From: Paenibacillus sp. PCH8 | GTDB taxonomy: Bacteria; Bacillota; Bacilli; Paenibacillales; Paenibacillaceae | Direction: 5' to 3' | Length of the DNA: 64,000 nt | NCBI RefSeq assembly: GCF_002968835.1 | Contig: NZ_PKQK01000001.1 | Coordinates: forward strand, 434,001-498,000 | Shown here: one piece after another, positions 55,934 through 64,000 of the stretch | Layout: the number at the start of each line of letters is the position of its first letter | Position numbering within the stretch: the stretch's first letter is position 1 | Position numbers and translations under genes: made by a program | The notes under the pieces: model-generated | Told to the model about the DNA's origin: nothing | The model's input: only the letters and a program-made list of their open reading frames with translations | Databases searched by the model: none

Positions 55934-56545
55934 ATGGCTTTTCAATTACCGGCACTTCCTTACGCTAACGACGCATTGGAACCACATATCGATGCACAAA
56001 CGATGGAGATCCACCACGATCGCCACCACAATACTTATGTAACGAACCTGAACGCAGCTCTGGAAAGTGCTCCTGAACTGCAAGAAAAAAGCCTGGAAGA
56101 TCTGATTGCTAACCTTGACAGCGTACCTGAAGGCATCCGCACAGCGGTTCGCAACAATGGTGGCGGACATGCTAACCACAGCTTGTTCTGGGAAATCATC
56201 GGACCTAACGGCGGCGGCGCTCCTACAGGCGATATCGCAGCAGCAATCGATAGCGAACTGGGCGGCTATGACAAATTCAAAGAAGATTTCGCTAAAGCAG
56301 CTACAACTCGTTTTGGTTCCGGCTGGGCTTGGCTCGTAGTTGGCAAAGACGGCAAATTGTCCATCACTAGCACACCTAACCAAGACAGCCCTCTCTTCGA
56401 AGGTCTGACTCCGGTTCTGGGTCTGGATGTATGGGAGCACGCTTACTACCTGAACTACCAAAACAAACGTCCTGACTACATCGCCGCTTTCTGGAATGTA
56501 ATCAACTGGGATGAAGTGAACAAACGTTACGCTTCTGCAAAATAA
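55934..56545 (+). CDS. sodA: Superoxide dismutase (Mn/Fe)
   Basis: Cytosolic dismutase of 203 aa converting superoxide to H2O2 and O2. Metal ligands sit in '[13 protein letters not shown]' (His), '[11 protein letters not shown]' (His) and '[14 protein letters not shown]' (Asp, His); 'GGGAPTGDI' is typical of the Mn enzymes. AGGAGG precedes the ATG at 55934. Codon use is strongly biased, suggesting high expression. A terminator follows. Confidence 0.96.
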   Translation: MAFQLPALPYANDALEPHIDAQTMEIHHDRHHNTYVTNLNAALESAPELQEKSLEDLIANLDSVPEGIRTAVRNNGGGHANHSLFWEIIGPNGGGAPTGDIAAAIDSELGGYDKFKEDFAKAATTRFGSGWAWLVVGKDGKLSITSTPNQDSPLFEGLTPVLGLDVWEHAYYLNYQNKRPDYIAAFWNVINWDEVNKRYASAK

Positions 56546-56560
56546 GACGGTTAACATAAA

Positions 56561-56605
56561 AAAGAGCCTGGATTGGTCACGATGACCGATTCAGGCTCTT
56601 TTTGC
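56561..56605 (+). terminator. Terminator after sodA
   Basis: AAAGAGCCTG..ATTGGTCA with TGACCGAT..CAGGCTCTTT and a T run. Confidence 0.88.
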
Positions 56606-56874
56606 TCTTCAGAGATTAACCTAAAAGACGGTTCACCGATGAAGGTATGATTAGCGCTGTATAACTGTATAAAGGGTACAACGTATATTACCGTCTAACA
56701 ACTGTCACTGTAACTATACCTACCCGAATTGATGAACATACAATAGCCGGAGTTGTGAAGCATGCAAGGATACCTGTGGGTAGTCGCAAAAATCATATAT
56801 CAGTCCGGCCCCAAAGTAGGCTCGCTGCAAACAGGTATGTCTCACGCGAGCTTGTTCACATTTTGAATAGAGAA
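56606..56874. other. Intergenic stretch between sodA terminator and repeat C
   Basis: No gene, promoter or clear structure recognised. Confidence 0.4.
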
Positions 56875-57071
56875 TGGCTAACGAACCGAGGCGACGCTAT
56901 TGCTTCAAATTCCGTAGTCTGGAAAATGTAACGAATCTCAGACACGCTATTACGCCAACCAATGGACTTCTCCACTGCTTTTTTGCCATTTTTGCTTAAA
57001 TAACGCTCCTCAAGTTCGTTAAAAAATAGGTTTCATGTTTATCCGCGTTATAAGACCTGTAGGATTCGTTA
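56875..57071 (+). repeat. 198-bp four-module repeat, copy C (diverged)
   Basis: Modules TGGCTAACGAACCGAGGCGA (56875), AATGTAACGAATCTCAGACA (56925), AATAACGCTCCTCAAGTTCG (56999) and the end module AGGATTCGTTA (57061-57071). Same orientation and nearly the same length (197 bp) as copy B, with more changes. Confidence 0.78.
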
Positions 57072-57155
57072 GCGCCTAGACACCATTTTTTCAGAACTGT
57101 TCAGATCCGTTCAGAACCCAATAGGGTCAGTTCAAATATAGTTCAATACAATGTT

Positions 57156-58583
57156 TCAATCGCTCACTTGATCATATGTGCCAGCAAAATAACTGCTGAT
57201 CAGCTTCAGGAAGATGTTGGGGAATGCCATCTTGTCCATATCTTCCGGACCGATCCAGCGATAGGTGAGGCCATCGCCTTTGCCTGTCAGAGCTTCCTGC
57301 GCCGCATTAGCGGTAATGGGTGCTGACAGGAGCTCGCTATGTTCGCTGAGCGAGCCTGACAGGTTAGCCGCCTGGGTCATGCCTAACGCTGGTGCATATG
57401 CCTTGGCAGATCCAGGTTCAGATGTCAGCGCAGACTCGGATGCGGCATTCGCTTTGCCATAGTCAGCATAGTCAGCGGATTCAGATGCGAGTTCAGCAGA
57501 CGCTGAGTCTGAGCTTGCAGACGCCTGTGCGTCGTAGGCGGCTCTCGCTTCCGCAGCGATCAGCGGAAGCTCACGTCTCTGGTCCTGCTCGGTACACTTG
57601 TACACCTGCAGGCTCCAGACAATATGGCTGAACACATGCTCCGCATGGGTAGCCAGCCCTTCCGGGCGGGCAGCGAAGCCTTCCGCCCACAGACTGCCGG
57701 CCAGCAATGCCATGGCCGGCTCATCCGCTAGCGGCGCCGCCTTCTTGCCAACTGCGGGGGGCGTCGCCAGCACATGCGGCAGCTCCCACATGCGGGCGAG
57801 TAGCCCGCTCTCGGGGCGCTGGCGCACAAGCACACGGCCGCGATGAACACCGCGGCCCTCCACAATCGCGACCAGCCGCTGCTCAGGGCGTGGCGGCTTC
57901 GCTTTGGTCTTAACCGGCAGGGTAAGCTCTCTTCCGGCGATGCGGCCGGAACATTGCTCCATGACCGGGCAAGTCAGGCAGTGCGGCGCTTTGGGCGTGC
58001 ACACCAGCGCACCAAGCTCCATTAGCGCCTGATTGAAATCACGCGCCCGCCCCTCTGGAATGAGCTCTCCCGCTAGCTCTTCCATCAACACCCGGGTGCT
58101 GCCCTTCATAATGTCCTCATCGATGAGGAAGTATCGGGACAGGACCCGCATGACATTGCCATCCACCGCAGGCTGCGGCTGATTGAAGGCAATGCTGAGA
58201 ATGGCCCCGGCTGTGTAGGGGCCAACTCCTTTTAAGGCAAAGACAGACGGCTTGTCCTGTGGCATCTCGCCTCCGTGCAGCTCCATCACTTGTCTGGCAG
58301 CCGCCTGGAGATTACGTGCTCGGGAGTAATAACCGAGCCCCTCCCAATTTTTCAGTACATCCTCTTCGGGTGCTTCCGCCAGCGCCTGCACAGTCGGGAA
58401 ATTCCCGATAAACCGATTGAAATACGGAATCACCGTATCTACTCGTGTCTGCTGAAGCATAATTTCCGATACCCATGTAAAATACGGATTGTTGTGGCGA
58501 CGCCACGGCAAATCCCGTCGGTTGATCATATACCAGTCCAGCAGATTAACACTGAAATGTCGTTTCTGTTCCTGTAAACCCAT
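57156..58583 (-). CDS. mutY: Adenine DNA glycosylase MutY with a low-complexity insertion
   Basis: Repair enzyme of 475 aa that removes adenine paired with 8-oxoguanine. The catalytic domain has 'SEIMLQQTRVDTVIPYF' (catalytic Glu), the helix-hairpin-helix 'ALKGVGPYTAGAILSIAF', the catalytic Asp in 'PAVDGNVMRVLSR' and the 4Fe-4S motif Cys-x6-Cys-x2-Cys-x5-Cys ('CTPKAPHCLTCPVMEQC'). The C-terminal NUDIX-like domain is split by an ~80-residue Ala/Ser-rich insertion ('AQASASSDSASAELASESAD') between 'SLQVYKCTEQ' and 'LTYRWIGPEDMDKMAFPN'. The start at 58583 follows AAAGGAAGGA; the longer frame to 58643 has no site. Confidence 0.94.
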   Translation of the reverse strand: MGLQEQKRHFSVNLLDWYMINRRDLPWRRHNNPYFTWVSEIMLQQTRVDTVIPYFNRFIGNFPTVQALAEAPEEDVLKNWEGLGYYSRARNLQAAARQVMELHGGEMPQDKPSVFALKGVGPYTAGAILSIAFNQPQPAVDGNVMRVLSRYFLIDEDIMKGSTRVLMEELAGELIPEGRARDFNQALMELGALVCTPKAPHCLTCPVMEQCSGRIAGRELTLPVKTKAKPPRPEQRLVAIVEGRGVHRGRVLVRQRPESGLLARMWELPHVLATPPAVGKKAAPLADEPAMALLAGSLWAEGFAARPEGLATHAEHVFSHIVWSLQVYKCTEQDQRRELPLIAAEARAAYDAQASASSDSASAELASESADYADYGKANAASESALTSEPGSAKAYAPALGMTQAANLSGSLSEHSELLSAPITANAAQEALTGKGDGLTYRWIGPEDMDKMAFPNIFLKLISSYFAGTYDQVSD

Positions 58584-58660
58584 ATGTCCTTCCTTTCCTG
58601 TATCCACGTTACTCCCTGTTGAATTCACGTCAGCTCTGCTCACTGCAATTTCATGCCTGG

Positions 58661-59059
58661 CTATTTCTCCAGCTGCTCCACAATAGCAAAGGCTGCCGCC
58701 AGTTCTGTCTGATGCGTAATGCTCAAGTGAATCTCATATTGCTTATCATAGGGCAGTTGCAGGCGTTCCCAGGCTTGACTGGATAGTGAGGCCACCGGAC
58801 GTCCTGTCTCATCAGGCAGCACTTCAATATCCGTGAAGCCCATAATACCGCCAATCCCGCAGCCAAATGCCTTGGACACCGCTTCTTTCGCAGCAAATCG
58901 ACCGGATAGAAACTCCGTCATTCTCTTCCCTCGATGAACAGCAATTTCTCGCTCTGCTGGCGTTAGAATTCGATTCATCAAAGCTTCCGCATGGCGACCG
59001 GACAACAGCTTGCGCATCCGCCCAATCTCCAGCACATCGTTGCCAATACCATATATCAT
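58661..59059 (-). CDS. acpS: Holo-[acyl-carrier-protein] synthase AcpS
   Basis: Phosphopantetheinyl transferase of 132 aa that activates acyl carrier protein. 'IYGIGNDVLEIGRM' contains the metal-binding Asp, and 'FLSGRFAAKEAVSKAFGCGI' the Glu and Lys of the active site. ATG at 59059 follows a TTG and only a weak GGGTGA site; either could start. mutY begins 77 bp downstream on the same strand. Confidence 0.95.
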   Translation of the reverse strand: MIYGIGNDVLEIGRMRKLLSGRHAEALMNRILTPAEREIAVHRGKRMTEFLSGRFAAKEAVSKAFGCGIGGIMGFTDIEVLPDETGRPVASLSSQAWERLQLPYDKQYEIHLSITHQTELAAAFAIVEQLEK

Positions 59060-59248
59060 CAACGCTTCACCCGCTTAATCTTTAATACTGTAAAAGATCT
59101 CCATTCAATCACATGATCCGTAACTCTCCGAACACGTATTCTATTGTAGCAGGAGGGGCGCATAGAAGCGAGTACCTCCTATCCGCACTACCATTTATGC
59201 TAAACTATGAATCAGGAATGCGATAAAACTTTTGGGAGGTATACCATA

Positions 59249-59501
59249 ATGCCCACAGCTTTTGAATTGCCCACTGACGTAGATGCTGTCATCCGTGGGG
59301 AACTGTTCCCTGCACCACAGCCTGCTCAACGTGTCATTATTCTGGTTCATGGATACAAAGGCCTGTCCTGATATTCCATGGCAACAGATTCCTGGGGGAA
59401 ACCACACTTTTAATACCGTACATCCATTTAAAAGTACTACTCCACAGCTGGAACAAGTCATCACTCACACGGTGCAACAGATTGAAGCCTGGAACAACTA
59501 A
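59249..59501 (+). pseudogene. Alpha/beta hydrolase remnant with large internal deletion
   Basis: A good ribosome site (GGGAGG) and ATG at 59249 begin 'MPTAFELPTDVDAVIRGELF...RVIILVHGYKGLS', the N-terminus of an alpha/beta hydrolase up to the oxyanion loop, then a stop. In a different frame the next bases encode 'IPWQQIPGGNHTFNTVHPFK...QVITHTVQQIEAWNN', the C-terminus with the catalytic His, to 59501. The middle of the protein (about 170-200 residues, including the nucleophile) is missing. It is a clear decayed gene. Confidence 0.8.
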
Positions 59502-59572
59502 TCCGTCTTTACCTTCGGCAGTCTCATGGATTTTTTCAATAAACGAATTTTTACTCTGAACAACAAAAAGAG

Positions 59573-59598
59573 TCCCTGCCTGAGCAGCGACTCTTTTA
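59573..59598. terminator. Terminator after nadE
   Basis: AAAAAGAGTC..CTGC / GCAG..GACTCTTTT hairpin with Ts on both strands, downstream of the minus-strand nadE. A second small stem, CATTCCG/CGGAATG, lies at 59600-59625. Confidence 0.78.
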
Positions 59599-59673
59599 AG
59601 CATTCCGCTAATCGTAACGGAATGTTCTTGCTGGTGTTTACCAGCCTATATTGATCATGCACATCCAGTCGTA

Positions 59674-60483
59674 TTAGATACCCGGAATCGCATTGCGTTT
59701 GTGATGGGTACGCTTGTAGAACGCTTCAAGGCGCTCTTGTGCAGCCGGATCAATTGATTTGCCTTCGAGATAGTCGCTGTTCGCTTCATACGAAATGCCC
59801 AGCTCATCCTCGTCCGTCTGGCCTTCCCATAGCCCTGCAGATGGTGCCTTGTCCAGAATCGCTTGTGGCACGTTCAGATAGGCTGCCAGCTGGCGCACCT
59901 GACGTTTGTTCAGCGTACTCAATGGTGTGATATCGACAGCGCCATCACCCCATTTGGTATAGAAGCCCGTGATAGCTTCGGAGGCGTGATCCGTACCTAC
60001 AACCAGCAGGTTTTCTTCAAAGGAAAGCGCATATTGCATCACCATACGTGTTCTCGCTTTTACATTGCCTTTGCCTTGGTGCGTCATATGACGTGGGCTA
60101 CCCAAGGATTTGAACCCTTGCTCCACTTCCAGTGCAATCTCGTTAACTGCATCTTCAATATTTGTTTCCACAACATGCTTCAGATCGTATGCTTTCGCTA
60201 CAGCATAGCTGTGTTCGATATCCGCTTGTTCTCCATAAGGTTGGAACACACCCAGTGTTTTGTACTCCTGGTTGTTCTCTTGTGTGAGCTCGTCCGTCGC
60301 TTTTTTGCAAAGCGCCACAGCCACTGCACTGTCAATTCCGCCGCTGATCGCGATCAGCAAGCCTTTAGCACCCGCATTTTTCACATATGTCTTGAGAAAA
60401 TCAACACGTTTGCTTACTTCCTCTGCTTCATTAATGCTTGGTTTAACCTTCAATTCAGCGATGATCTGTTGTTGCAAACTCAT
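59674..60483 (-). CDS. nadE: Ammonia-dependent NAD+ synthetase
   Basis: Enzyme of 269 aa joining ammonia to deamido-NAD in the last step of NAD synthesis. The PP-loop 'LLIAISGGIDSAVAVALCKK' binds ATP; 'VVGTDHASEAITGFYTKWGDG' and 'PSAGLWEGQTDEDELG' are family motifs. No glutaminase domain, so it uses free ammonia. Normal length. Single gene with a terminator. Confidence 0.96.
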   Translation of the reverse strand: MSLQQQIIAELKVKPSINEAEEVSKRVDFLKTYVKNAGAKGLLIAISGGIDSAVAVALCKKATDELTQENNQEYKTLGVFQPYGEQADIEHSYAVAKAYDLKHVVETNIEDAVNEIALEVEQGFKSLGSPRHMTHQGKGNVKARTRMVMQYALSFEENLLVVGTDHASEAITGFYTKWGDGAVDITPLSTLNKRQVRQLAAYLNVPQAILDKAPSAGLWEGQTDEDELGISYEANSDYLEGKSIDPAAQERLEAFYKRTHHKRNAIPGI

Positions 60484-60571
60484 CGTTCACACACCCCGTT
60501 TCTAAATTACTTGAAATTTGATGTCCATCTTGAAAGGTCCGAATGGTTCAATAACCTGTTCTGTCCAAAAT

Positions 60572-60612
60572 GAAACGCCCCGGCATCGGTCATCCGAAGG
60601 GCGGGGCGTTCC
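60572..60612 (-). terminator. Terminator after the bacilliredoxin gene
   Basis: AACGCCCCG / CGGGGCGTT stem (arms within 60572-60612) with a partly paired middle. Confidence 0.75.
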
Positions 60613-60623
60613 TATGAAGCAGA

Positions 60624-61058
60624 TTAACGGCAGTAACGTTCAAATGCACTTTTGAGATCAGCCGAAATTTCCTCTGCAGAACGGTCTTCCACTTGATGAC
60701 GCTCGATAAAGTGAACGAGTTCTCCGTCTTTCATCAAAGCGATCGACGGTGAAGACGGCGGATACGGTGCAAAGAATTCACGTGCTTTCGCCGTTGCTTC
60801 CTTGTCCTGACCAGCAAATACAGTGTACAAATGATCCGGTGTAATATCATTCTGGAGTGCCTCAGCAACCCCTGGACGACATTGACCTGCTGCACAGCCG
60901 CAAACAGAATTGATAACAACCAGTGCTGTTCCTTTAGCATCCGGCAAACTTGCTTCTACTTCTTCAGGCGTACGCAATTCCTGGATACCCAGACGAGTTA
61001 AATCATCCCGCATCGGTTGAACCATATCTTTCATGTATTGATCAAATGACATCGACAT
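60624..61058 (-). CDS. Bacilliredoxin BrxA/BrxB family (YphP/YqiW)
   Basis: Thiol-disulfide protein of 144 aa that removes bacillithiol from oxidised protein cysteines. 'VVINSVCGCAAGQCRPGVAEA' carries the Cys-Gly-Cys active site (first Cys attacks). AAGGAGTG precedes the ATG. A good promoter lies about 120-145 nt upstream (61177-61204). Single-gene unit. Confidence 0.95.
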   Translation of the reverse strand: MSMSFDQYMKDMVQPMRDDLTRLGIQELRTPEEVEASLPDAKGTALVVINSVCGCAAGQCRPGVAEALQNDITPDHLYTVFAGQDKEATAKAREFFAPYPPSSPSIALMKDGELVHFIERHQVEDRSAEEISADLKSAFERYCR

Positions 61059-61176
61059 TCCGTTTCACTCCTTATAAATGGTTGTTCTATGATCTCGGTA
61101 GAGTTAAAGGCAATAGCTATCCAAAACAACGTTACACTCATATCGAATATTATGGATGTAATGATGTGCTATTCCT

Positions 61177-61204
61177 ATTATACATCCCTAAGCAATGAAA
61201 GCAA
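61177..61204 (-). promoter_or_regulatory. Sigma-A promoter for the bacilliredoxin gene
   Basis: Minus-strand TTGCTT (61204-61199), 16-nt spacer, perfect TATAAT (61182-61177). Confidence 0.55.
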
Positions 61205-61278
61205 GATTCAGAAAACGCCTGCGGAACGGCTTCTTCCATAATATTATGTCTCGCTGGCTGGCAAAATATGCTGAACTT

Positions 61279-62973
61279 CTAACGTTGAAATGCCACTTTG
61301 AAGGTGGTCCCTTGGCCTTCCTCCGATTCCACGCTAATGGATCCATTATGTCGTTCCACAATGCTTAAACACATAGACAATCCGAGTCCGGTTCCCTTGG
61401 CTTTGGTTGTATAAAAAGGTTCAAACAGCTTCTCCTTCTTCACTCTGGGTATGCCAGAGCCTGTATCACGTACACACAGTTCCACCTTGTCATCTACCAT
61501 ACGTGTCTCCAGAGTAAGCACACCCTTCTCATTCATAGCTTCCATCCCGTTCCGGGCCAGGTTTAACACCACCTGTTTGATTTCCTTTGAATTGAGATGA
61601 AGCTTGGGCACGTTATGATCCAACATGAGTTCAATGCTCTGACCACGCAGGTTGGCATCTGCCCATAACAATGGACTAAGTTCATGGATGATATCATGCA
61701 GCTGGGATTCCTCTTTCTCAGCAATACGATTCTGAGCCAGAGATAGAAAATCATTAATGATACTGTTGGCCCGGTCCAACTCTTCCAGCACGATTCGATA
61801 ATAGTGATCCAGGGATTCTGGACTCTTTTCCTGCATGAGTTGAAGAAAGCCTCTGACTACCGCCATCGGATTGCGCACCTCATGGGTAATGCTTGCAGCC
61901 ATCTGTCCAACGAGACTGAGACGATCCACATTATCCAGTTCGTTTCGTAACATCTCAAGCTCGGTAATATCCTGAATAATCAGCATGGCTCCTGTAACTT
62001 CTCTTGCAGGTTCTGTTGAAAAGGCATAGATCGGCACGGTTCGGGACTGAAATACGTGAGCACCGTAACGAACGGTCAATCCATTAACCTCACCATGAAT
62101 GACGGCTCTGCGAATGCTGTTATCCATCTTGTCTGCCTGGCCCGATTCAACAAATTGACTGGCAGGCTGTCCAATAAGATCAGGCGTTGTGGTACAGGGT
62201 AACTGTTCTCTCGCTGTCTGCTTCAACATCTCATTGACGAACATGACTGTGCCTTCCTTATCAACGGTAGCAATAGAGAGCGGAACTGCGTTCAGGATCT
62301 GATGAAGTTTTTCCGTTTCGGTTATGTATCGGTGGTGAACTTCAGAGAGATGCTGCTCCAGCCCCCGATAGTGCTGCATCCGTTCCAGCCATAGCAGACT
62401 CAGACTACCAGCAACAATGGCACCAGCGGTATATCCCAGTGTTGTAAGTACAATGTAGGTTACGGAGAATGTAACGTCATTATGTATGGACAAGATCCAT
62501 AGCAGACTGGCTACAACCAGTTCAGCTGCAATCAGGGTGATCAGGATCGCCATTTGGCGCGAAGGTGTATTATGCTTGAATCGTTTGGCAGACAACCATA
62601 CAATAGGATAGAGAAGAATGCCCGTATGAAGGAGTAATCCGTACGGATCATAGGAATGCGCAAATATAAAATAGAAGAGAACCTGGAGAAAGGAAAGCGT
62701 CAAGCCTATTCCAGGCCTGCAGTATAGTATGACAAGCGTAAGAGGTACAATACTCAGGGAGATCGGGACGGACAACGGACTCGTATGTTGGGCAAAAAAC
62801 ATACAAAGAAGCATACTTGCAACACTAGTTGCAGCAAGACTGGCCTGCGCCATTCCAGTACGTTCCATCTTGGCTACAGCCTGTCTGGTGAGCCCCAGAT
62901 GGAATAAGGGAATAAGGAATACCACAGAACCTGCCAGCAGCATTTGTATAAGAATGTCTTTCAACGAAACCAC
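61279..62973 (-). CDS. Multi-pass PAS sensor histidine kinase (sporulation-kinase-like)
   Basis: Kinase of 564 aa. About six to seven membrane helices occupy residues 5-205, followed by a PAS domain (about 225-345, 'ILNAVPLSIATVDKEGTVMF'), HisKA ('GQMAASITHEVRNPMAVVRG', phosphorylated His) and an ATPase domain ('NLARNGMEAM', 'DTGSGIPRVKKEKLFEPF', 'GTGLGLSMCLSIVERHNG'). The layout resembles KinB-type sporulation kinases and NtrB-like orphan sensors; no response regulator gene is adjacent. The start is GTG at 62973, 10 nt after AGGAGGG; the frame is open to 63099 without a site. Confidence 0.87.
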   Translation of the reverse strand: MVSLKDILIQMLLAGSVVFLIPLFHLGLTRQAVAKMERTGMAQASLAATSVASMLLCMFFAQHTSPLSVPISLSIVPLTLVILYCRPGIGLTLSFLQVLFYFIFAHSYDPYGLLLHTGILLYPIVWLSAKRFKHNTPSRQMAILITLIAAELVVASLLWILSIHNDVTFSVTYIVLTTLGYTAGAIVAGSLSLLWLERMQHYRGLEQHLSEVHHRYITETEKLHQILNAVPLSIATVDKEGTVMFVNEMLKQTAREQLPCTTTPDLIGQPASQFVESGQADKMDNSIRRAVIHGEVNGLTVRYGAHVFQSRTVPIYAFSTEPAREVTGAMLIIQDITELEMLRNELDNVDRLSLVGQMAASITHEVRNPMAVVRGFLQLMQEKSPESLDHYYRIVLEELDRANSIINDFLSLAQNRIAEKEESQLHDIIHELSPLLWADANLRGQSIELMLDHNVPKLHLNSKEIKQVVLNLARNGMEAMNEKGVLTLETRMVDDKVELCVRDTGSGIPRVKKEKLFEPFYTTKAKGTGLGLSMCLSIVERHNGSISVESEEGQGTTFKVAFQR

Positions 62974-63275
62974 AATGCCATCTCCCTCCTCGCCTGCACA
63001 TTCCCTCATGTATTTCTGATTAAAACATAGGCGACAGTATATTACAATATATCCCTTTAGACTGCATAATAGAACTGTTGATTCATCATAAATGGTCAAA
63101 AATATAGACCATTCGACTAAAATCTTGCATTATTCGAGGAAAAGTGTTTTCACATACAATATATAGACATACGGTATCTCACCAATCTATATCTTGAATT
63201 TTGAAATTTTCACACCTGATCACTAGTACAGAAGAAAGCAGTCAAAAACTATTTTAAAAAAGAGGGTAATAACAT
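62974..63275. other. Intergenic region between divergent kinase and flavoprotein genes
   Basis: Should hold both divergent promoters; the sequence is AT-rich with TATATA-like stretches near 63160 and 63190, but no confident promoter or operator was assigned. Confidence 0.4.
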
Positions 63276-64000
63276 ATGTATGATGTCATCGTAATTGGTG
63301 GTGGATCGGCGGGCCTGATGGCTTGTGTTGCAGCTGCCGAGCATGGAGCTTCTGTCATTTTGCTGGATAAAGGAGATCAACTGGGTCGTAAACTCGGCAT
63401 CTCTGGCGGAGGTCGTTGCAATGTAACGAATGCCAAGGAAACGGATGAACTCATCCGGCATATTCCGGGTAATGGACGCTTTTTATATAGTTCGTTTCAA
63501 AATTTGGACAATCAGGGGATTATGCGTTTCTTCGAGAATCTCGGAATCGCTCTGAAAGAAGAAGATAACGGGAGAATGTTTCCTGTCACCGATAAAGCGA
63601 AAACCGTCGTTGATGCGCTGGTAGGCAAAATTGTCTCCCTCGGCGTCGAGATTCGCACCAAAGAACCGGTCAAGGAACTCATTCAGAACGGTCAGCAAGT
63701 ACAAGGTGTGAAATTGATCTCAGGTAAAACCATTCTTGGACGCTCAGTCATTATCGCTACCGGCGGCAAATCCGTTCCCCAAACCGGATCAACCGGAGAT
63801 GGTTATCCCTGGGCTGAAGCGGCTGGTCACACCATTACGGAGTTATATCCAACCGAAGTGCCCATTGTATCCGGGGAGAGTTGGATTCAATCCAAAGAAC
63901 TACAAGGTTTGTCGTTGAGGGACATCGCTTTATCAGTAGTAGATGCCAAAGGCAAACCGGTTATCTCACACCGCGGAGATATGATTTTCACGCATTTTGG
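63276..64000 (+). CDS. NAD(P)/FAD-dependent oxidoreductase, BaiN/HI0933 family (3' end outside window)
   Basis: The frame runs from ATG 63276 (GAGGG 9 nt before) to the window end without a stop, giving 241 codons of a gene usually near 420. '[20 protein letters not shown]' is the FAD-binding Rossmann motif; '[20 protein letters not shown]' and '[20 protein letters not shown]' are hallmarks of the BaiN/YhiN-like flavoproteins. The substrate is unclear; B. subtilis YtfP is a relative. Confidence 0.92.
   Translation, partial: MYDVIVIGGGSAGLMACVAAAEHGASVILLDKGDQLGRKLGISGGGRCNVTNAKETDELIRHIPGNGRFLYSSFQNLDNQGIMRFFENLGIALKEEDNGRMFPVTDKAKTVVDALVGKIVSLGVEIRTKEPVKELIQNGQQVQGVKLISGKTILGRSVIIATGGKSVPQTGSTGDGYPWAEAAGHTITELYPTEVPIVSGESWIQSKELQGLSLRDIALSVVDAKGKPVISHRGDMIFTHF

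Noticed and set aside
62974..63099. Longer N-terminus for the PAS sensor kinase
   Set aside because: The AGGAGGG site lies inside this extension and points to the GTG at 62973.

Overview
This window comes from the chromosome of a spore-forming, low-to-moderate GC Gram-positive bacterium, most likely a Paenibacillus. The evidence is strong AGGAGG-type ribosome sites, frequent GTG and TTG starts, two ger spore-germination loci, a YesM/YesN-type two-component system, a UVDE endonuclease, YneF, bacilliredoxin, and a VanRS/VanY/VanZ cluster. The assignment is by gene content only. No rRNA, complete tRNA, CRISPR array, transposase or prophage was seen.

Layout. 1-7.1 kb: end of a GerAB permease, a PrxQ/Bcp peroxiredoxin, a three-gene ABC-2 exporter, an LCP cell-wall enzyme and glutamate-1-semialdehyde aminomutase. 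7.2-13.7 kb: a MocR-type regulator divergent from a DMT transporter, then a gerB-A-C receptor operon with overlapping genes. 13.7-22.7 kb (minus strand): a pectin/rhamnogalacturonan-type locus with sensor kinase, AraC response regulator, binding protein, two permeases, an SGNH acetylesterase and an orphan relative of the Anabaena sensory rhodopsin transducer. It has a consensus CcpA site and, like other MsmX-dependent systems, no ATPase of its own. 23-30 kb: SGNH hydrolase, inositol monophosphatase, UvsE, Ddl and an amidase. 30.6-33.4 kb: aconitase. 33.5-34.3 kb: two unknown overlapping genes. 34.5-37.8 kb: VanR/S-like regulators with VanY and VanZ but no vanHAX. 37.9-41.4 kb: WYL regulator, zinc-ribbon/effector-binding protein, an unlisted 55-codon gene and an Asp/Glu racemase-like protein. 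42.3-44.7 kb: thiC under a TPP riboswitch. 44.8-49.6 kb: a stretch where three genes (IclR regulator, DUF2935-SOD fusion, LipL octanoyltransferase) each carry one frameshift. 49.8-64 kb: housekeeping genes (folE, yneF, an HD-GYP gene, a queG-MGMT fusion, lepB, sodA, mutY, acpS, nadE, bacilliredoxin, a sensor kinase and the start of a BaiN-type flavoprotein).

Non-coding structure is rich. A ~198-bp four-module repeat built on TAACGAA/TTCGTTA occurs three times (23.1, 41.9 and 56.9 kb), once inverted relative to the others. A ~240-bp direct duplication sits beside a fragment of tRNA-Leu(UAA). An 8-bp tandem array supplies the stop codon of thiC. Clear intrinsic terminators separate most units.

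The most interesting leads are the 198-bp repeat family, the opsin-less transducer homologue in a pectin locus, the RSYZ half of a vanF-like cluster, the QueG-methyltransferase fusion, and the cluster of frameshifts, which may be real decay or base-calling error in G runs.
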